Source: Gaiellasilicea sp038324115
GTDB lineage: Bacteria > Actinomycetota > Thermoleophilia > Gaiellales > Gaiellaceae
DNA: 34,671 nt
Direction of reading: 5' to 3'
NCBI GenBank assembly: GCA_038324115.1
Contig: JBBQHQ010000008.1
Span: 1 to 34,671 of the forward strand
Within the stretch, counting starts at the first letter, position 1. Every line of letters starts with the position of its first letter. Positions 1-8,065 of the stretch are shown piece after piece. A program made the position numbers and the translations under genes. Under the pieces are notes generated by a model. It saw nothing but the letters and a program-made list of their open reading frames with translations, ran no database searches and was not told the DNA's origin.

Positions 1-579
1 GCGCTCGGCTTCCTCTCCGTCTTCACGATCGGCGGCCTCACCGGGATCTTCATGGCCGCGTTCCCGATCGACTGGCAGGTGCACGACACCTACTACATCG
101 TCGCCCACTTCCACTACGTCCTCTTCGGCGGCTCGATGCTCGCGATCTTCGGCGGCCTCCACTACTGGTGGCCGAAGTTCTTCGGGCGCCACCTGGACGA
201 GAAGCTCGGGAAGCTGACCTTCTGGCTCGTCTTCGTCGGCTTCAACGTCACCTTCTTCCCGCAGCACCTGCTCGGGCTGCTCGGGATGCCGCGGCGGGTC
301 TACTCGTATCGCGACGACGGGCTCTGGCAGGCCTACAACCTGATCTCGTCGATCGGCTCGTACGTGATGGGCGTGGGGATCCTCGTCCTCCTCGTCAACG
401 TGATCCGCTCACGGACGCGGGGCAAGGTCGCCGGTAACGACCCGTGGCACGCGGACACACTCGAGTGGTACACGAGCTCGCCGCCGCCCCCCTGGAACTT
501 CGAGACCGTCCCCTACGTGACGAGCGCCCGCCCGCTCTGGGACATCCGGCGCCGGCTCCGGGAGCGCGGTGCACTCTAA
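1..579 (+). CDS. ctaD: Cytochrome c oxidase subunit I, C-terminal part (5' truncated by window edge)
   Basis: This is the C-terminal third of the heme-copper oxidase catalytic subunit, which reduces O2 to water and pumps protons in the cytoplasmic membrane. The frame is open from base 1, so the gene begins before the window. The motif VHDTYYIVAHFHYVLFGG (around codons 27-44) is diagnostic. By family knowledge the two histidines of AHFHY are ligands of the high-spin heme and of heme a. Several hydrophobic helices follow, then a soluble tail with the typical EWYTSSPPPPWNF segment. The stop overlaps the downstream ctaB GTG start by 11 bp, which implies translational coupling of oxidase and heme assembly. 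I see no frameshift in the visible part. Confidence 0.97.
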   Translation, partial: ALGFLSVFTIGGLTGIFMAAFPIDWQVHDTYYIVAHFHYVLFGGSMLAIFGGLHYWWPKFFGRHLDEKLGKLTFWLVFVGFNVTFFPQHLLGLLGMPRRVYSYRDDGLWQAYNLISSIGSYVMGVGILVLLVNVIRSRTRGKVAGNDPWHADTLEWYTSSPPPPWNFETVPYVTSARPLWDIRRRLRERGAL

Positions 580-1777
580 CGACGCCTCCCTCCGCACGCC
601 GGCCGCCCCCGGACCCTGGCTGCGCCTCGGCGCGCTCGCGGGCGCCGCCGCCACCCTCGTCGCGGTCGTCTCGGGCACCGTCGGGCCGGGCACGACCCAC
701 AGCCTCCTCTCGGCGCTCGCGCTGCCACCGCTCCTCGCCGTCGCGGTCGCGGCCTGGATCTCGTACCGGCAGCTCCTGCCGGGGGCGCTCGCGGCGCTGG
801 TGCTCTTCGGCGCCGCCGCCGCGGTCACCGTCCCCGGGCTCCACGTCGCCCTCGCGGCCGCCGCCCTCGCCGCCGCGCTCGTCTCCTCGGCGCTCGCCTT
901 CCGCGGCGAGCCCGTCGCGGGCGGGCCGTGGCGCGACTACGTGACGCTGACGAAGCCGCGGATCATGTCGTTGCTCCTCGTCACCGGCGCCGCGGGGATG
1001 TTCGTCGGCGCCGAGGGCGTCCCGGCCTGGGGCTCGTTCGCCGCCGCGATGACCGGGCTCGCCCTCGCTTGCGGGGGCGCCAGCGCTCTCAACCACCTGC
1101 TCGACCGGGACATCGACCGGCTGATGGGGAAGCGGACCGAGAAGCGCCCGGTCGCCGCCGGCCGCGTCCCGCCGGTGCGCGCGCTCGAGTTCGGGCTCGT
1201 CCTCTCCGCGCTCTCCTTCGTCCTGCTCGCGAGCACCGTCAACGTGCTGACCGCGGCCCTCGCGCTCGTCGGCAACCTCTTCTACGTGGTCGTCTACACG
1301 CGCTGGCTGAAGCGCTCGACGACGCAGAACATCGTGATCGGCGGCGCCGCCGGCGCGGTCCCGCCGCTCGTCGGCTACGCGGCCGCCTCAGGGAACCTCG
1401 CGTTGCCGGCGCTCTGGCTCTTCCTGATCGTCTTCCTCTGGACGCCGCCCCACTTCTGGGCGCTGGCGCTCCTGATCAAGGAGAACTACGCCGCGGCGAA
1501 GGTGCCGATGCTCCCGGTCGTCCACGGCGACGAGGAGACGACCCGGCAGATCGTCGCCTACTCGGTCGTGCTCGTCGGCTTCACGCTCGCCGTCGGCTTC
1601 TGGCTCGGCCCGGTCTACTCCGTCGCGGCGGCCCTCCTCGGCGGGATCTTTCTCTGGCTCGCCTGGCAGCTCCGGCGCGCGCCGACCCGCCACAACGCCG
1701 GCGTCCTCTTCCACTACTCGCTCCTCTACCTGGCCCTGCTCTTCGTGGCGGCGGCCCTGAACCCGGTGGTGCTCTAG
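569..1777 (+). CDS. ctaB: Protoheme IX farnesyltransferase (heme O synthase) with N-terminal membrane extension
   Basis: The enzyme attaches a farnesyl group to protoheme IX to make heme O, the precursor of heme A for the oxidase encoded just upstream. The UbiA-type prenyltransferase domain covers about residues 120-402. It contains NHLLDRDIDRLMGKR, the Asp-rich prenyl-diphosphate/Mg site, and the second conserved region GDEETTRQ. The protein has 402 residues, about 100 more than a typical CtaB. The first 110 residues are an Ala/Leu-rich stretch with about three to four predicted membrane helices and no motif I recognise. It could be a CtaA-like remnant or a lineage-specific accessory domain. 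The GTG start at 569 lies inside ctaD; a start near the catalytic domain would discard a clearly open and hydrophobic N-terminus. Confidence 0.93.
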   Translation: MHSNDASLRTPAAPGPWLRLGALAGAAATLVAVVSGTVGPGTTHSLLSALALPPLLAVAVAAWISYRQLLPGALAALVLFGAAAAVTVPGLHVALAAAALAAALVSSALAFRGEPVAGGPWRDYVTLTKPRIMSLLLVTGAAGMFVGAEGVPAWGSFAAAMTGLALACGGASALNHLLDRDIDRLMGKRTEKRPVAAGRVPPVRALEFGLVLSALSFVLLASTVNVLTAALALVGNLFYVVVYTRWLKRSTTQNIVIGGAAGAVPPLVGYAAASGNLALPALWLFLIVFLWTPPHFWALALLIKENYAAAKVPMLPVVHGDEETTRQIVAYSVVLVGFTLAVGFWLGPVYSVAAALLGGIFLWLAWQLRRAPTRHNAGVLFHYSLLYLALLFVAAALNPVVL

Positions 1778-1915
1778 ATGGAACACGACCCTCTCGACCT
1801 GACCCCCGAGCAGCAGCGCAAGAACCTCGTCCTCGGGTGGGCGCTCTTCGGCGTCTTCGTGCTCCTCTTCGCCGGCACCGTCGGGATCGCGCTGCTCTAT
1901 CTGGCCCTCGACTGA
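1778..1915 (+). CDS. 45-residue single-pass membrane peptide, cytochrome-oxidase associated by context
   Basis: A short gene starts with ATG on the base after the ctaB stop. It encodes 45 residues: a charged N-terminus (MEHDPLDLTPEQQRKN) and then one long hydrophobic segment (about residues 18-43) ending LALD-stop. The abutting start, the matching codon use and the membrane segment make it a believable gene rather than noise. I do not recognise the family. Position suggests a small accessory or assembly subunit of the aa3 oxidase, by analogy with other tiny oxidase subunits, but nothing in the sequence proves that. The next gene on this strand starts 118 bp later, after a pair of palindromes. 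Confidence 0.6.
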   Translation: MEHDPLDLTPEQQRKNLVLGWALFGVFVLLFAGTVGIALLYLALD

Positions 1916-1946
1916 TCGGGGCCCGTCGGAGCCGGACCTGGCGAAC

Positions 1947-2023
1947 CTTGTGTTCCAGGAACACAAGCTCGTCCGCAACAGCGCAACCGAGCCGAACTGA
2001 GCTTGTGTTTCTGAAACACAAAG
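1947..2023. repeat. Nested palindrome pair (two GTGTT..AACAC palindromes in inverted orientation)
   Basis: Palindrome 1 spans 1947-1967, with 10-base arms (CTTGTGTTCC and its complement) around a single central A. Palindrome 2 spans 2003-2021, with 9-base arms (TTGTGTTTC and its complement) around a central T. Their centres are 55 bp apart. Palindrome 1 continues into AAGCTC and palindrome 2 is preceded by GAGCTT, so the two units are also inverted copies of each other around a 28-base spacer. The element fills most of the gap between the oxidase genes and the amidase. It could be a REP/BIME-like repeat, a bidirectional terminator, or a double operator. The arms are much more AT-rich than the surroundings. 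Confidence 0.85.
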
Positions 2024-2033
2024 TCCTCGCTCG

Positions 2034-3167
2034 ATGAGCGCCGAGGGGATCTTCCTCGCCCGGCCGGAGGCGCTCCCCGAGGAGCGGCGCCTCGCCGTCA
2101 AAGACCTCTTCGACACGGCCGGGCTGGAGACGACTTACGGCTCGACGCTCTTCGCCGGGCACGTGCCGGAGCGGACGGCCGCCGCGGTCGCGCTGCTCGA
2201 GACGGCCGGGTGGACCGTGAACGGGAAGACGAACCTGCACGAGTTCGCCTACGGGACGACCTCCGAGAACCCGCACTTCGGCGCCGTCCCGAACCCGGCA
2301 GCTCCGGGGCGCGTCGCCGGGGGCTCGAGCGGCGGCTCGGCGGCCGCACTCGCAGCCGGGCTCGCCGACGCCGCGCTCGGGACCGACTCGGCCGGGTCGA
2401 TCCGGATCCCCGCCGCCTGCTGCGGTGTCGTCGGGCACAAGCCGACCCACGGCCTCGTCCCCGTCGACGGTTGCTGGCCTCTCGCGGCAAGCTTCGACGT
2501 CGCCGGGCCGATGGCGACGACGGTGGCGGCCTGCGAGGAGCTGCTCGGGCAGCTCGTCCCCGGCTGGGCCCCGCTCGAGCTCGGCTCGGTGGACGAGCTC
2601 TGCGTCGGCGTCGCCTGGACGGAGGGCGCCGACCCGCTCGTCCGCGCCCGCGTCGAGGCCGCCGCCGCCCACTTCCCGGACCGGCGCGCCGTGGAGCTGC
2701 CCTTCCCCGCCGCCGACAGCTACGCCGCCTTCATGCGCGAGGTCGCCGACGTCCACCGCGAGCTCTTCGCCGAGAACGCCGACCTCTACGGGGAGGACGT
2801 CCGGATCAAGGTGGAGCGCTGCCTCGCCGTCCGCGACGCCGAGGTCGAGCGCGCGATCCGCCTGCGCGCCGAGTACCGGGAGCGTGTCGAGGACGCGTGC
2901 GCCGGGCTCGACCTGCTGGTGACCCCGACGCTCCCCGTCGTCGCACCACTTCTCGGCGCCGGCGGGGTCGGCGACCTGGACGTCCGCGAGGCGCTGATCC
3001 GCTTCACGTATCCGTTCTCCGCGCTCGGCTGGGCCGCCCTCGCGCTCCCGTGCGGTCCGGCAGAGCACGACGCCCCTGCCTCGGTGCAGCTGGCCGCCCG
3101 CTCGGGCCGGGACGACCTCGTGCTGGCCGCCGGCCGGCTGCTCGAGCCGCTGGTATCCCCCATCTGA
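2034..3167 (+). CDS. Amidase signature family hydrolase (GatA-like fold)
   Basis: This is a 377-residue member of the amidase signature family, which hydrolyses amide C-N bonds with a Ser-cis-Ser-Lys triad. The triad is visible as Lys23 (RRLAVKDLFD), cis-Ser98 in GGSSGGSAAALAAG, and nucleophile Ser122 in GTDSAGSIRIPA, with the family's 24-residue spacing between the two serines. The usual GTDTGGSIR reads GTDSAGSIR here. It is shorter than GatA (about 480 residues) and has no GatB or GatC neighbour, so a stand-alone amidase is more likely than tRNA amidotransferase. The substrate cannot be read from sequence. The ATG at 2034 follows the palindrome pair closely and no clear Shine-Dalgarno is visible. 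Confidence 0.9.
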   Translation: MSAEGIFLARPEALPEERRLAVKDLFDTAGLETTYGSTLFAGHVPERTAAAVALLETAGWTVNGKTNLHEFAYGTTSENPHFGAVPNPAAPGRVAGGSSGGSAAALAAGLADAALGTDSAGSIRIPAACCGVVGHKPTHGLVPVDGCWPLAASFDVAGPMATTVAACEELLGQLVPGWAPLELGSVDELCVGVAWTEGADPLVRARVEAAAAHFPDRRAVELPFPAADSYAAFMREVADVHRELFAENADLYGEDVRIKVERCLAVRDAEVERAIRLRAEYRERVEDACAGLDLLVTPTLPVVAPLLGAGGVGDLDVREALIRFTYPFSALGWAALALPCGPAEHDAPASVQLAARSGRDDLVLAAGRLLEPLVSPI

Positions 3168-3205
3168 GGGACGGCTGGGCGCCCCGCCCCGCCGACAACC
3201 TCCTT

Positions 3206-5038
3206 GTGACCCGTTTCGCCCGCCTCGCCGTCGTCTGCCTCGCCGTGCTCGCGTTCCCCGCGACCGCGCTGGCGCATGTGGACGTTGCGGTGCCGGTCGC
3301 ACCGGGGAGCCTGAAGGCGTTCCTGCTCCGCCCCGACGAGCGCACCTCCCACGAGTTCTCGCGCACGCCCGCCTTCGCGTGGACGCCGGTCAAGGGCGCC
3401 CTCCGCTACGAGTTCGAGCTCGCCACGAGCACCCGCTTCACCGGCAGCTCGCTCGTCTGGACGAACGTCCGCGACGAGGTCCCCGACGCATCGGCCGGGA
3501 CGGCCTCGGGCGGCTCGACCGGCACGAGCTCCGGGACGGCGGCCGCCACGACGACGGCGAGCGTCTACGACACACTGAAGACGCCGGCGATCGCGCTCGA
3601 CGTCGCCCTGCCCTGGATCACCGGCAACCCCTACGCGCTCTACGCCCACGTCCGCGCGGTCACGAAGGACGGCCCGACGCGCTGGAGCACCCCGTTCGGC
3701 TTCAACATCCGCTGGGCCGACGTCCCCGCCGACCAGCCGACCGGCTACCCCGGCCTGATGCGCTGGACTCCGGTGGACGGGGCGACCCGCTACGAGGTCT
3801 GGATGATCGGCGCGAAGAAGGTCTTCTCGACCACGACGAACGTGGCGGACGCGCGCGATCTCTACCTCCTGCACCGGAGCTCCGCGTGGACAGCGAGCAT
3901 CTCGTATCGCGTCCGCGCCATCCGCTCGGTCTACGGCTCGGTCGCGAGCGGGCTGCCGGCGACGAGCTTCGGCCCCTGGAGCCCGACCTACACGAACGTG
4001 CAGCCGCCGCTCTCGCTCGGCCTGCTCGCCCCCGTCGCCACCGTCTCGACCACGATCGACACCACGGGCGGCGGCAAGGCGCACGAGCTGACGCCGGCGT
4101 TCGTCTTCGGCGGCAACGCGGGCGGCCCGCTCGACTGGGCCGGCGGCACGCCCGCGGAGCTCTTCCGCGTCTACGTGGCGACCGACAAGGACTGCGTCAA
4201 CATCGTCTTCCGCGGCGCGATCGTCGCCAGCCCCGTCTACGCCCCCAGGCTGACGGGCACGCTCGCGCTGCCGCAGAACGACCAGGACGTCGCCAAGGCG
4301 CGGACGAAGATCCTCGACGTCGGCGACGAGGGCACCGCGCTCATGCTCGACGGCACCAAGGCGACCGCGACCGAGGAGACGTCCGGAAGCGGCGGCGCCT
4401 CGAGCTCGGGGTCCTCCTCGGGCTCCTCCTCGGGCAGCGCCTCGTCGGCCGCGGCCGACGGACCGAAGATCGACCTCCCGGACACCGCCTGGCCGACGGG
4501 CGGCTACTACTGGACGGTCGTCCCGGTGCAGATCATCCTGAAGCCGCCGGACACGCCCGCGGCAACGGGCGGCGGCACGAGCGGCGCCCCCGCGGCGATC
4601 CCCGTGGAGTACCGCGAGACCATGCTGCCCCAGGACGCCTGCCAGTCCGGCCAGGTCATGCGCTTCGGCAAGGCCGCGCCCCCCGTCGTCTCGAGCTCGG
4701 GCAACCGCCCTTACGTCGCGGGGCTCTCCCCGACAGGCCGGCTCGTCGCCGCCGCGCGGACGTCCCCCTCCTTCTACGGAACCCCGCTCGTCGCGTGGCA
4801 GACCGCCCTCGGCGCCGAGCAGTACGAGGTCCAGTGGAGCAGGACCGGCAACCCGTTCAAGCCGGTCGGCAAGCTGACGACCCCCGCGACCTCGGCGCTG
4901 CTCGCCCTCGACCCCGGCACCTGGTACTACCGCGTCCGCGGCTACAACTACTCGCTCCCCGGCAAGCCGCAGATGGCCTGGACCGACCCGCTCAAGCTGG
5001 TCGTGACGAAGCCGACCTTCAAGGTCGTCGGCAAGTAG
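3206..5038 (+). CDS. Secreted protein with fibronectin type III-like repeats
   Basis: A 610-residue exported protein. The GTG start at 3206 is chosen because it opens a good signal peptide: basic MTRFARL, hydrophobic AVVCLAVLAFPAT, then ALA before HVDV. The frame stays open upstream through the amidase gene, but that part is low-quality shadow coding. At least three segments show the FnIII-like beta-sandwich pattern: TPAFAWTPVKGALRYEFEL near the N-terminus, GYPGLMRWTPVDGATRYEVW in the middle, and LVAWQTALGAEQYEVQW near the C-terminus, the last followed by WYYRVRGYN. Ser/Gly-rich low-complexity linkers occur around residues 97-115 and 390-415. There is no membrane anchor or sortase motif at the C-terminus, so it is probably released or loosely wall-bound. 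Function unknown. Confidence 0.85.
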   Translation: MTRFARLAVVCLAVLAFPATALAHVDVAVPVAPGSLKAFLLRPDERTSHEFSRTPAFAWTPVKGALRYEFELATSTRFTGSSLVWTNVRDEVPDASAGTASGGSTGTSSGTAAATTTASVYDTLKTPAIALDVALPWITGNPYALYAHVRAVTKDGPTRWSTPFGFNIRWADVPADQPTGYPGLMRWTPVDGATRYEVWMIGAKKVFSTTTNVADARDLYLLHRSSAWTASISYRVRAIRSVYGSVASGLPATSFGPWSPTYTNVQPPLSLGLLAPVATVSTTIDTTGGGKAHELTPAFVFGGNAGGPLDWAGGTPAELFRVYVATDKDCVNIVFRGAIVASPVYAPRLTGTLALPQNDQDVAKARTKILDVGDEGTALMLDGTKATATEETSGSGGASSSGSSSGSSSGSASSAAADGPKIDLPDTAWPTGGYYWTVVPVQIILKPPDTPAATGGGTSGAPAAIPVEYRETMLPQDACQSGQVMRFGKAAPPVVSSSGNRPYVAGLSPTGRLVAAARTSPSFYGTPLVAWQTALGAEQYEVQWSRTGNPFKPVGKLTTPATSALLALDPGTWYYRVRGYNYSLPGKPQMAWTDPLKLVVTKPTFKVVGK

Positions 5039-5058
5039 CTCCCGGTAGGCTCGCGCGG

Positions 5059-5745
5059 GTGTCCCCCGAGCTCGCCTTCGCCCTCTCGCTCGCAGACGAC
5101 GCCGACGCGCTCACGCTGGCGCGCTTCCGCGCCCGCGACCTCCGCGTCGAGACGAAGCCCGACCTGACGCCCGTCTCCGAGACCGACCGCGCCGTCGAGG
5201 CCGCCCTGCGCGCCCGGATCGAGCGCGAGCGCCCCGGCGAGGCCGTGCTGGGCGAGGAGGAGGGCGGCGACTCGAGCGGTTGGATCCTCGACCCGATCGA
5301 TGGGACCCGGAACTACACGCGCGGGATCCCCGTCTGGGCGACGCTGATCGCCTTCCGCGACCGGGTTGGCGTCGTCTCCGCTCCGGCGCTTGGCCGGCGC
5401 TGGTGGGCCGAACGGGGCACAGGCGCTTTCGCCGACGGCGAGCCGATCGCCGTCTCGGGGATCGACCGAATCGAGGACGCGACCCTGCTGTTCGCGCTCG
5501 ACCGGCCGCTGCCGGCGCGCGCGTTCGACGCCTGGCACCTGCGCGGCCTGGGCGACTTCTGGGCGCACATGCTCGTCGCGGAGGGCTCTGCTGAGATCGC
5601 GGTCGACGCCCCCGGGCTCGCGCTCTGGGACACCGCTTCGGTCAAGGTCGTGGTCGAGGAGGCCGGCGGCACCTTCGACGGCCACGTCTCGTCGAACGGG
5701 CACCTCCGCGCTCAGGCGCTGGAGCTGGCGACCGCCGCCTCGTAG
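5059..5745 (+). CDS. Inositol monophosphatase family phosphatase, probable histidinol-phosphatase (HisN-like)
   Basis: A 228-residue Mg-dependent sugar or amino-alcohol phosphatase. Metal-site signatures are present: GEEEGG (Glu66-68), LDPIDGTRNY (Asp78, Asp81) and LALWDTASVKVV (Asp191). The phrase DGTRNYTRGIPVWATLIAF resembles actinobacterial HisN (histidinol-phosphate phosphatase), so that is my first guess, with inositol-1-phosphatase or another small phosphomonoesterase as alternatives. No other his genes are nearby. It starts with GTG at 5059, 20 bp after the stop of the secreted protein. Its last 34 bp overlap the convergent opcA gene, so the two 3' ends are antisense to each other. Confidence 0.88.
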   Translation: MSPELAFALSLADDADALTLARFRARDLRVETKPDLTPVSETDRAVEAALRARIERERPGEAVLGEEEGGDSSGWILDPIDGTRNYTRGIPVWATLIAFRDRVGVVSAPALGRRWWAERGTGAFADGEPIAVSGIDRIEDATLLFALDRPLPARAFDAWHLRGLGDFWAHMLVAEGSAEIAVDAPGLALWDTASVKVVVEEAGGTFDGHVSSNGHLRAQALELATAAS

Positions 5746-6557
5746 ATCGCGTCGCGGCTGAAGACGTCGAGCTCCGCCGAGAGCAGGTCGCTGGCGGTCG
5801 GCACGGCGCCGAGCGGGTCGGCCACCGCCTCGCCGTCGACCGCGACCCGCGTGACCTGCTTCGCGGTCCGGTGGGTCAGCTCGACCGGCCGGCGCAGGCG
5901 CGAGCGGAGCCACCCCGCGAGCAGGAGCGCATCGGCACGCGGGCCGGTGACCGAGAGCGCCTTCGCCTTCCCGATCCCCGGCCAGAGCTCCGCAAGCCGG
6001 CCGCGCCACGCCCGCGTCCGCCCCCACGCGATGTCCGAGACCGCGACCCCGCCGAAGAGCTCCGCCAGCCGCTCGTAGCCGGCCGCCGGGCTCCGCCACT
6101 CCGAGGAGTCGACAACGAGCCGGTCGCAGACCTGGACGAGTTGCTCCAGCTCCTGCGAGCCCCACGCGGGCTCCCCGCGCCAGCGGCAGAACGTGGGCAG
6201 GTCGGAGATCAGGAGCGGGTGCACGATCGAGGCCGGGGCCTGCGCCCGCTTGCCGCCGAGCCGCAGCTCGATCACCTCCGAGCACACCTCGCGGGAGACG
6301 CCGTGGAGGGGGAAGCAGCGCATCGAGACCGTGACCTCGATCCCGTCCTTCCGCCGCGGTTCGGGGAAGAGAAGGATCGTCCGCGACGGGTGGCGCTCTT
6401 CCAGCCCCGCAAGCGTCTCGACCGCCAGTGTCGCCCACTTCGCCGGCGCCCAGACGATGTGGGTGAGCACGCTCGTCCGCAGCTCCGGGGTCCCGTCCTC
6501 CGCCTCCAGCGCGCGCAGCTCGGCGAGCTGGCCCTCGACCTCGGCGACGAGCCCCAT
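5712..6557 (-). CDS. opcA: Glucose-6-phosphate dehydrogenase assembly/activator protein OpcA
   Basis: A 281-residue OpcA-type protein. In cyanobacteria and actinobacteria OpcA is needed for assembly or activation of G6PDH. Recognisable segments include RTSVLTHIVWAP near residues 26-37, TILLFPEPRRKDGIEV, SEVIELRLGGKRAQAPASIV and WRGEPAWGSQELEQL. The ATG at 6557 shares its A with the TGA stop of zwf, so the two are translationally coupled, which fits the known partnership. It is the last gene of the pentose-phosphate operon. Its 3' end runs 34 bp into the convergent HisN-like gene. The reading frame is open further upstream through zwf, but that is shadow coding. Confidence 0.93.
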   Translation of the reverse strand: MGLVAEVEGQLAELRALEAEDGTPELRTSVLTHIVWAPAKWATLAVETLAGLEERHPSRTILLFPEPRRKDGIEVTVSMRCFPLHGVSREVCSEVIELRLGGKRAQAPASIVHPLLISDLPTFCRWRGEPAWGSQELEQLVQVCDRLVVDSSEWRSPAAGYERLAELFGGVAVSDIAWGRTRAWRGRLAELWPGIGKAKALSVTGPRADALLLAGWLRSRLRRPVELTHRTAKQVTRVAVDGEAVADPLGAVPTASDLLSAELDVFSRDAIYEAAVASSSA

Positions 6558-8065
6558 CAGTTCCGCCTCCAGCTCCGCCCGTCGCGGTGGATCAGGTCGT
6601 CCGCTGCCGGCGGCCCCCACGTCCCGGCCTCGTAGTTCGGGAACGAGGGGCGGTCGCGCTTCCAGCTCGCGACGATCGAGTCGACGAGCGACCACTGCTC
6701 GTCGACCTCGTCCGCGCGCGTGAAGAGGGTCGCGTCGCCGAGCATCGCGTCCAGGATCAGCCGCTCGTACGCCTCGGGGAGACCGGTCCGGAAGGCGCCG
6801 CCGTAGAGGAAGTCCATGTGCACGGTTCGGATCGCCATCCCCTGCCCCGGCACCTTGGCGCCGATCGCGAGCGAGACCCCCTCGTCCGGCTGGACGTGGA
6901 TCAGGAGCACGTTCGGCCGCAGCCCGTCGCCCGCGAGCTCCTCGAAGGGTGGATGGGGCGCGCGCTGGAACTGGATCGCGATCGTCGTCTCGCGCCGCGC
7001 CAGTCGCTTGCCCGCGCGGACGTAGAAAGGCGTGTCCGCCCAGCGCCAGTTGTCCACGTAGAGCTTGGCCGCGACGTACGTCTCGGTCATCGAGTCGCCC
7101 GCCACCCCGGGCTCCTCGCGGTAGCCGAGCACCTCCTCGCCCTCGACGAACCCGCGCCCGTACTGGCCCCGGACGACCGACTTCGGCCCAGGCGTGTGCA
7201 GGGAGCGGAGCACCTTCACCTTCTCGTTCCGGACGGAATCGGCGTCGAAGTCGATCGGCGGCTCCATCGCCGTCAGCGCGACGAGCTGGAGCAGGTGGTT
7301 CTGGAAGATGTCGCGGATCGCGCCGGCTTGCTCGTAGAAGCCGGAGCGGCCCTCGACCCCGATCGACTCGGCCACGGTGATCTGGACGTGGTCGATGAAC
7401 TGGCGGTTCCAGATCGGCTCGAAGATCCCGTTTGCGAAACGGAGCGCCAGCATGTTCTGAACCGTCTCCTTGCCCAAGTAGTGGTCGATCCGGAAGACCT
7501 CGTCCTCGCGGAACCACTGCTTGAGGATCCCGTTCAGCTCGTCCGCCGAGGCGCTGTCGTGGCCGAACGGCTTCTCGACGATCAGCCGCGTCCAGCCCTC
7601 CCCGCCGCCGCGCCGCTCGCCGAGCTCGTTCACGATCGTCTCGAAGGCGGCCGGCGGGACGGCGAGGTAGTAGACCCGGTTGCCTTCGGTGCCGCGCTCC
7701 TCGTCCAGCCGGCGCAGCTGGTCGAGCACCGCGTCCTCGCCCCCGTCGTCGGCGAAGTCGGTGGCGGCGTAGGTCATCACGTCCGCAAGCTTTCGCCAGA
7801 CGTCCGCCTTGAAGTCGTCGCGGCTGTGCTCCTGCACCGCCTTCTTCATCGCCGCGACCCACTGCTTCGTCGAGAGCTCGGAGCGCGCCACGCCGACGAT
7901 CCCGAACCGCTCGGGAAGGAGGCCGCGGAAGGCGAGCGAGTAGAGCGCGGGGAAGAGCTTCCGCGCGGTCAGGTCGCCCGAGGCGCCGAAGATCACGAGC
8001 GCGCACGGGTCGGGCGTCCGCCGGAGCCTCAGCCCCTCGAGCAGCGGGTTCTCCGCGCCGCTCAT
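6557..8065 (-). CDS. zwf: Glucose-6-phosphate 1-dehydrogenase
   Basis: A 502-residue enzyme that oxidises glucose-6-phosphate to 6-phosphogluconolactone, the entry step of the oxidative pentose phosphate pathway. The Rossmann motif FGASGDLTARKLFPAL is near residues 25-40. The substrate/catalytic signature RIDHYLGKETVQNM is about residue 200, and VEKPFGHD precedes it. Length is normal for the family. The ATG at 8065 overlaps the gnd stop by 4 bp and the stop overlaps opcA by one base. There is no 6-phosphogluconolactonase gene (pgl) in this operon, so hydrolysis of the lactone must be spontaneous or encoded elsewhere. Confidence 0.98.
   Translation of the reverse strand: MSGAENPLLEGLRLRRTPDPCALVIFGASGDLTARKLFPALYSLAFRGLLPERFGIVGVARSELSTKQWVAAMKKAVQEHSRDDFKADVWRKLADVMTYAATDFADDGGEDAVLDQLRRLDEERGTEGNRVYYLAVPPAAFETIVNELGERRGGGEGWTRLIVEKPFGHDSASADELNGILKQWFREDEVFRIDHYLGKETVQNMLALRFANGIFEPIWNRQFIDHVQITVAESIGVEGRSGFYEQAGAIRDIFQNHLLQLVALTAMEPPIDFDADSVRNEKVKVLRSLHTPGPKSVVRGQYGRGFVEGEEVLGYREEPGVAGDSMTETYVAAKLYVDNWRWADTPFYVRAGKRLARRETTIAIQFQRAPHPPFEELAGDGLRPNVLLIHVQPDEGVSLAIGAKVPGQGMAIRTVHMDFLYGGAFRTGLPEAYERLILDAMLGDATLFTRADEVDEQWSLVDSIVASWKRDRPSFPNYEAGTWGPPAADDLIHRDGRSWRRN

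Noticed and set aside
395..1096. Arg/Gly-rich minus-strand frame over ctaD and ctaB
   Set aside because: Low complexity with no recognisable fold, antisense to well-supported genes.
1947..1967. LexA or NrdR box
   Set aside because: Actinobacterial LexA sites have GAAC-N4-GTTC, the opposite orientation of the half-sites here; NrdR boxes differ in sequence. The palindrome remains unassigned.
2034..3167. GatA subunit of tRNA amidotransferase
   Set aside because: Too short for GatA (377 versus about 480 residues) and no gatB or gatC nearby.
2210..3205. Long open frame running through the amidase into the secreted protein
   Set aside because: It is Arg/Pro-rich shadow coding typical of 70% GC DNA; the amidase frame has the real motifs, and the secreted protein has a clean signal peptide starting at 3206.
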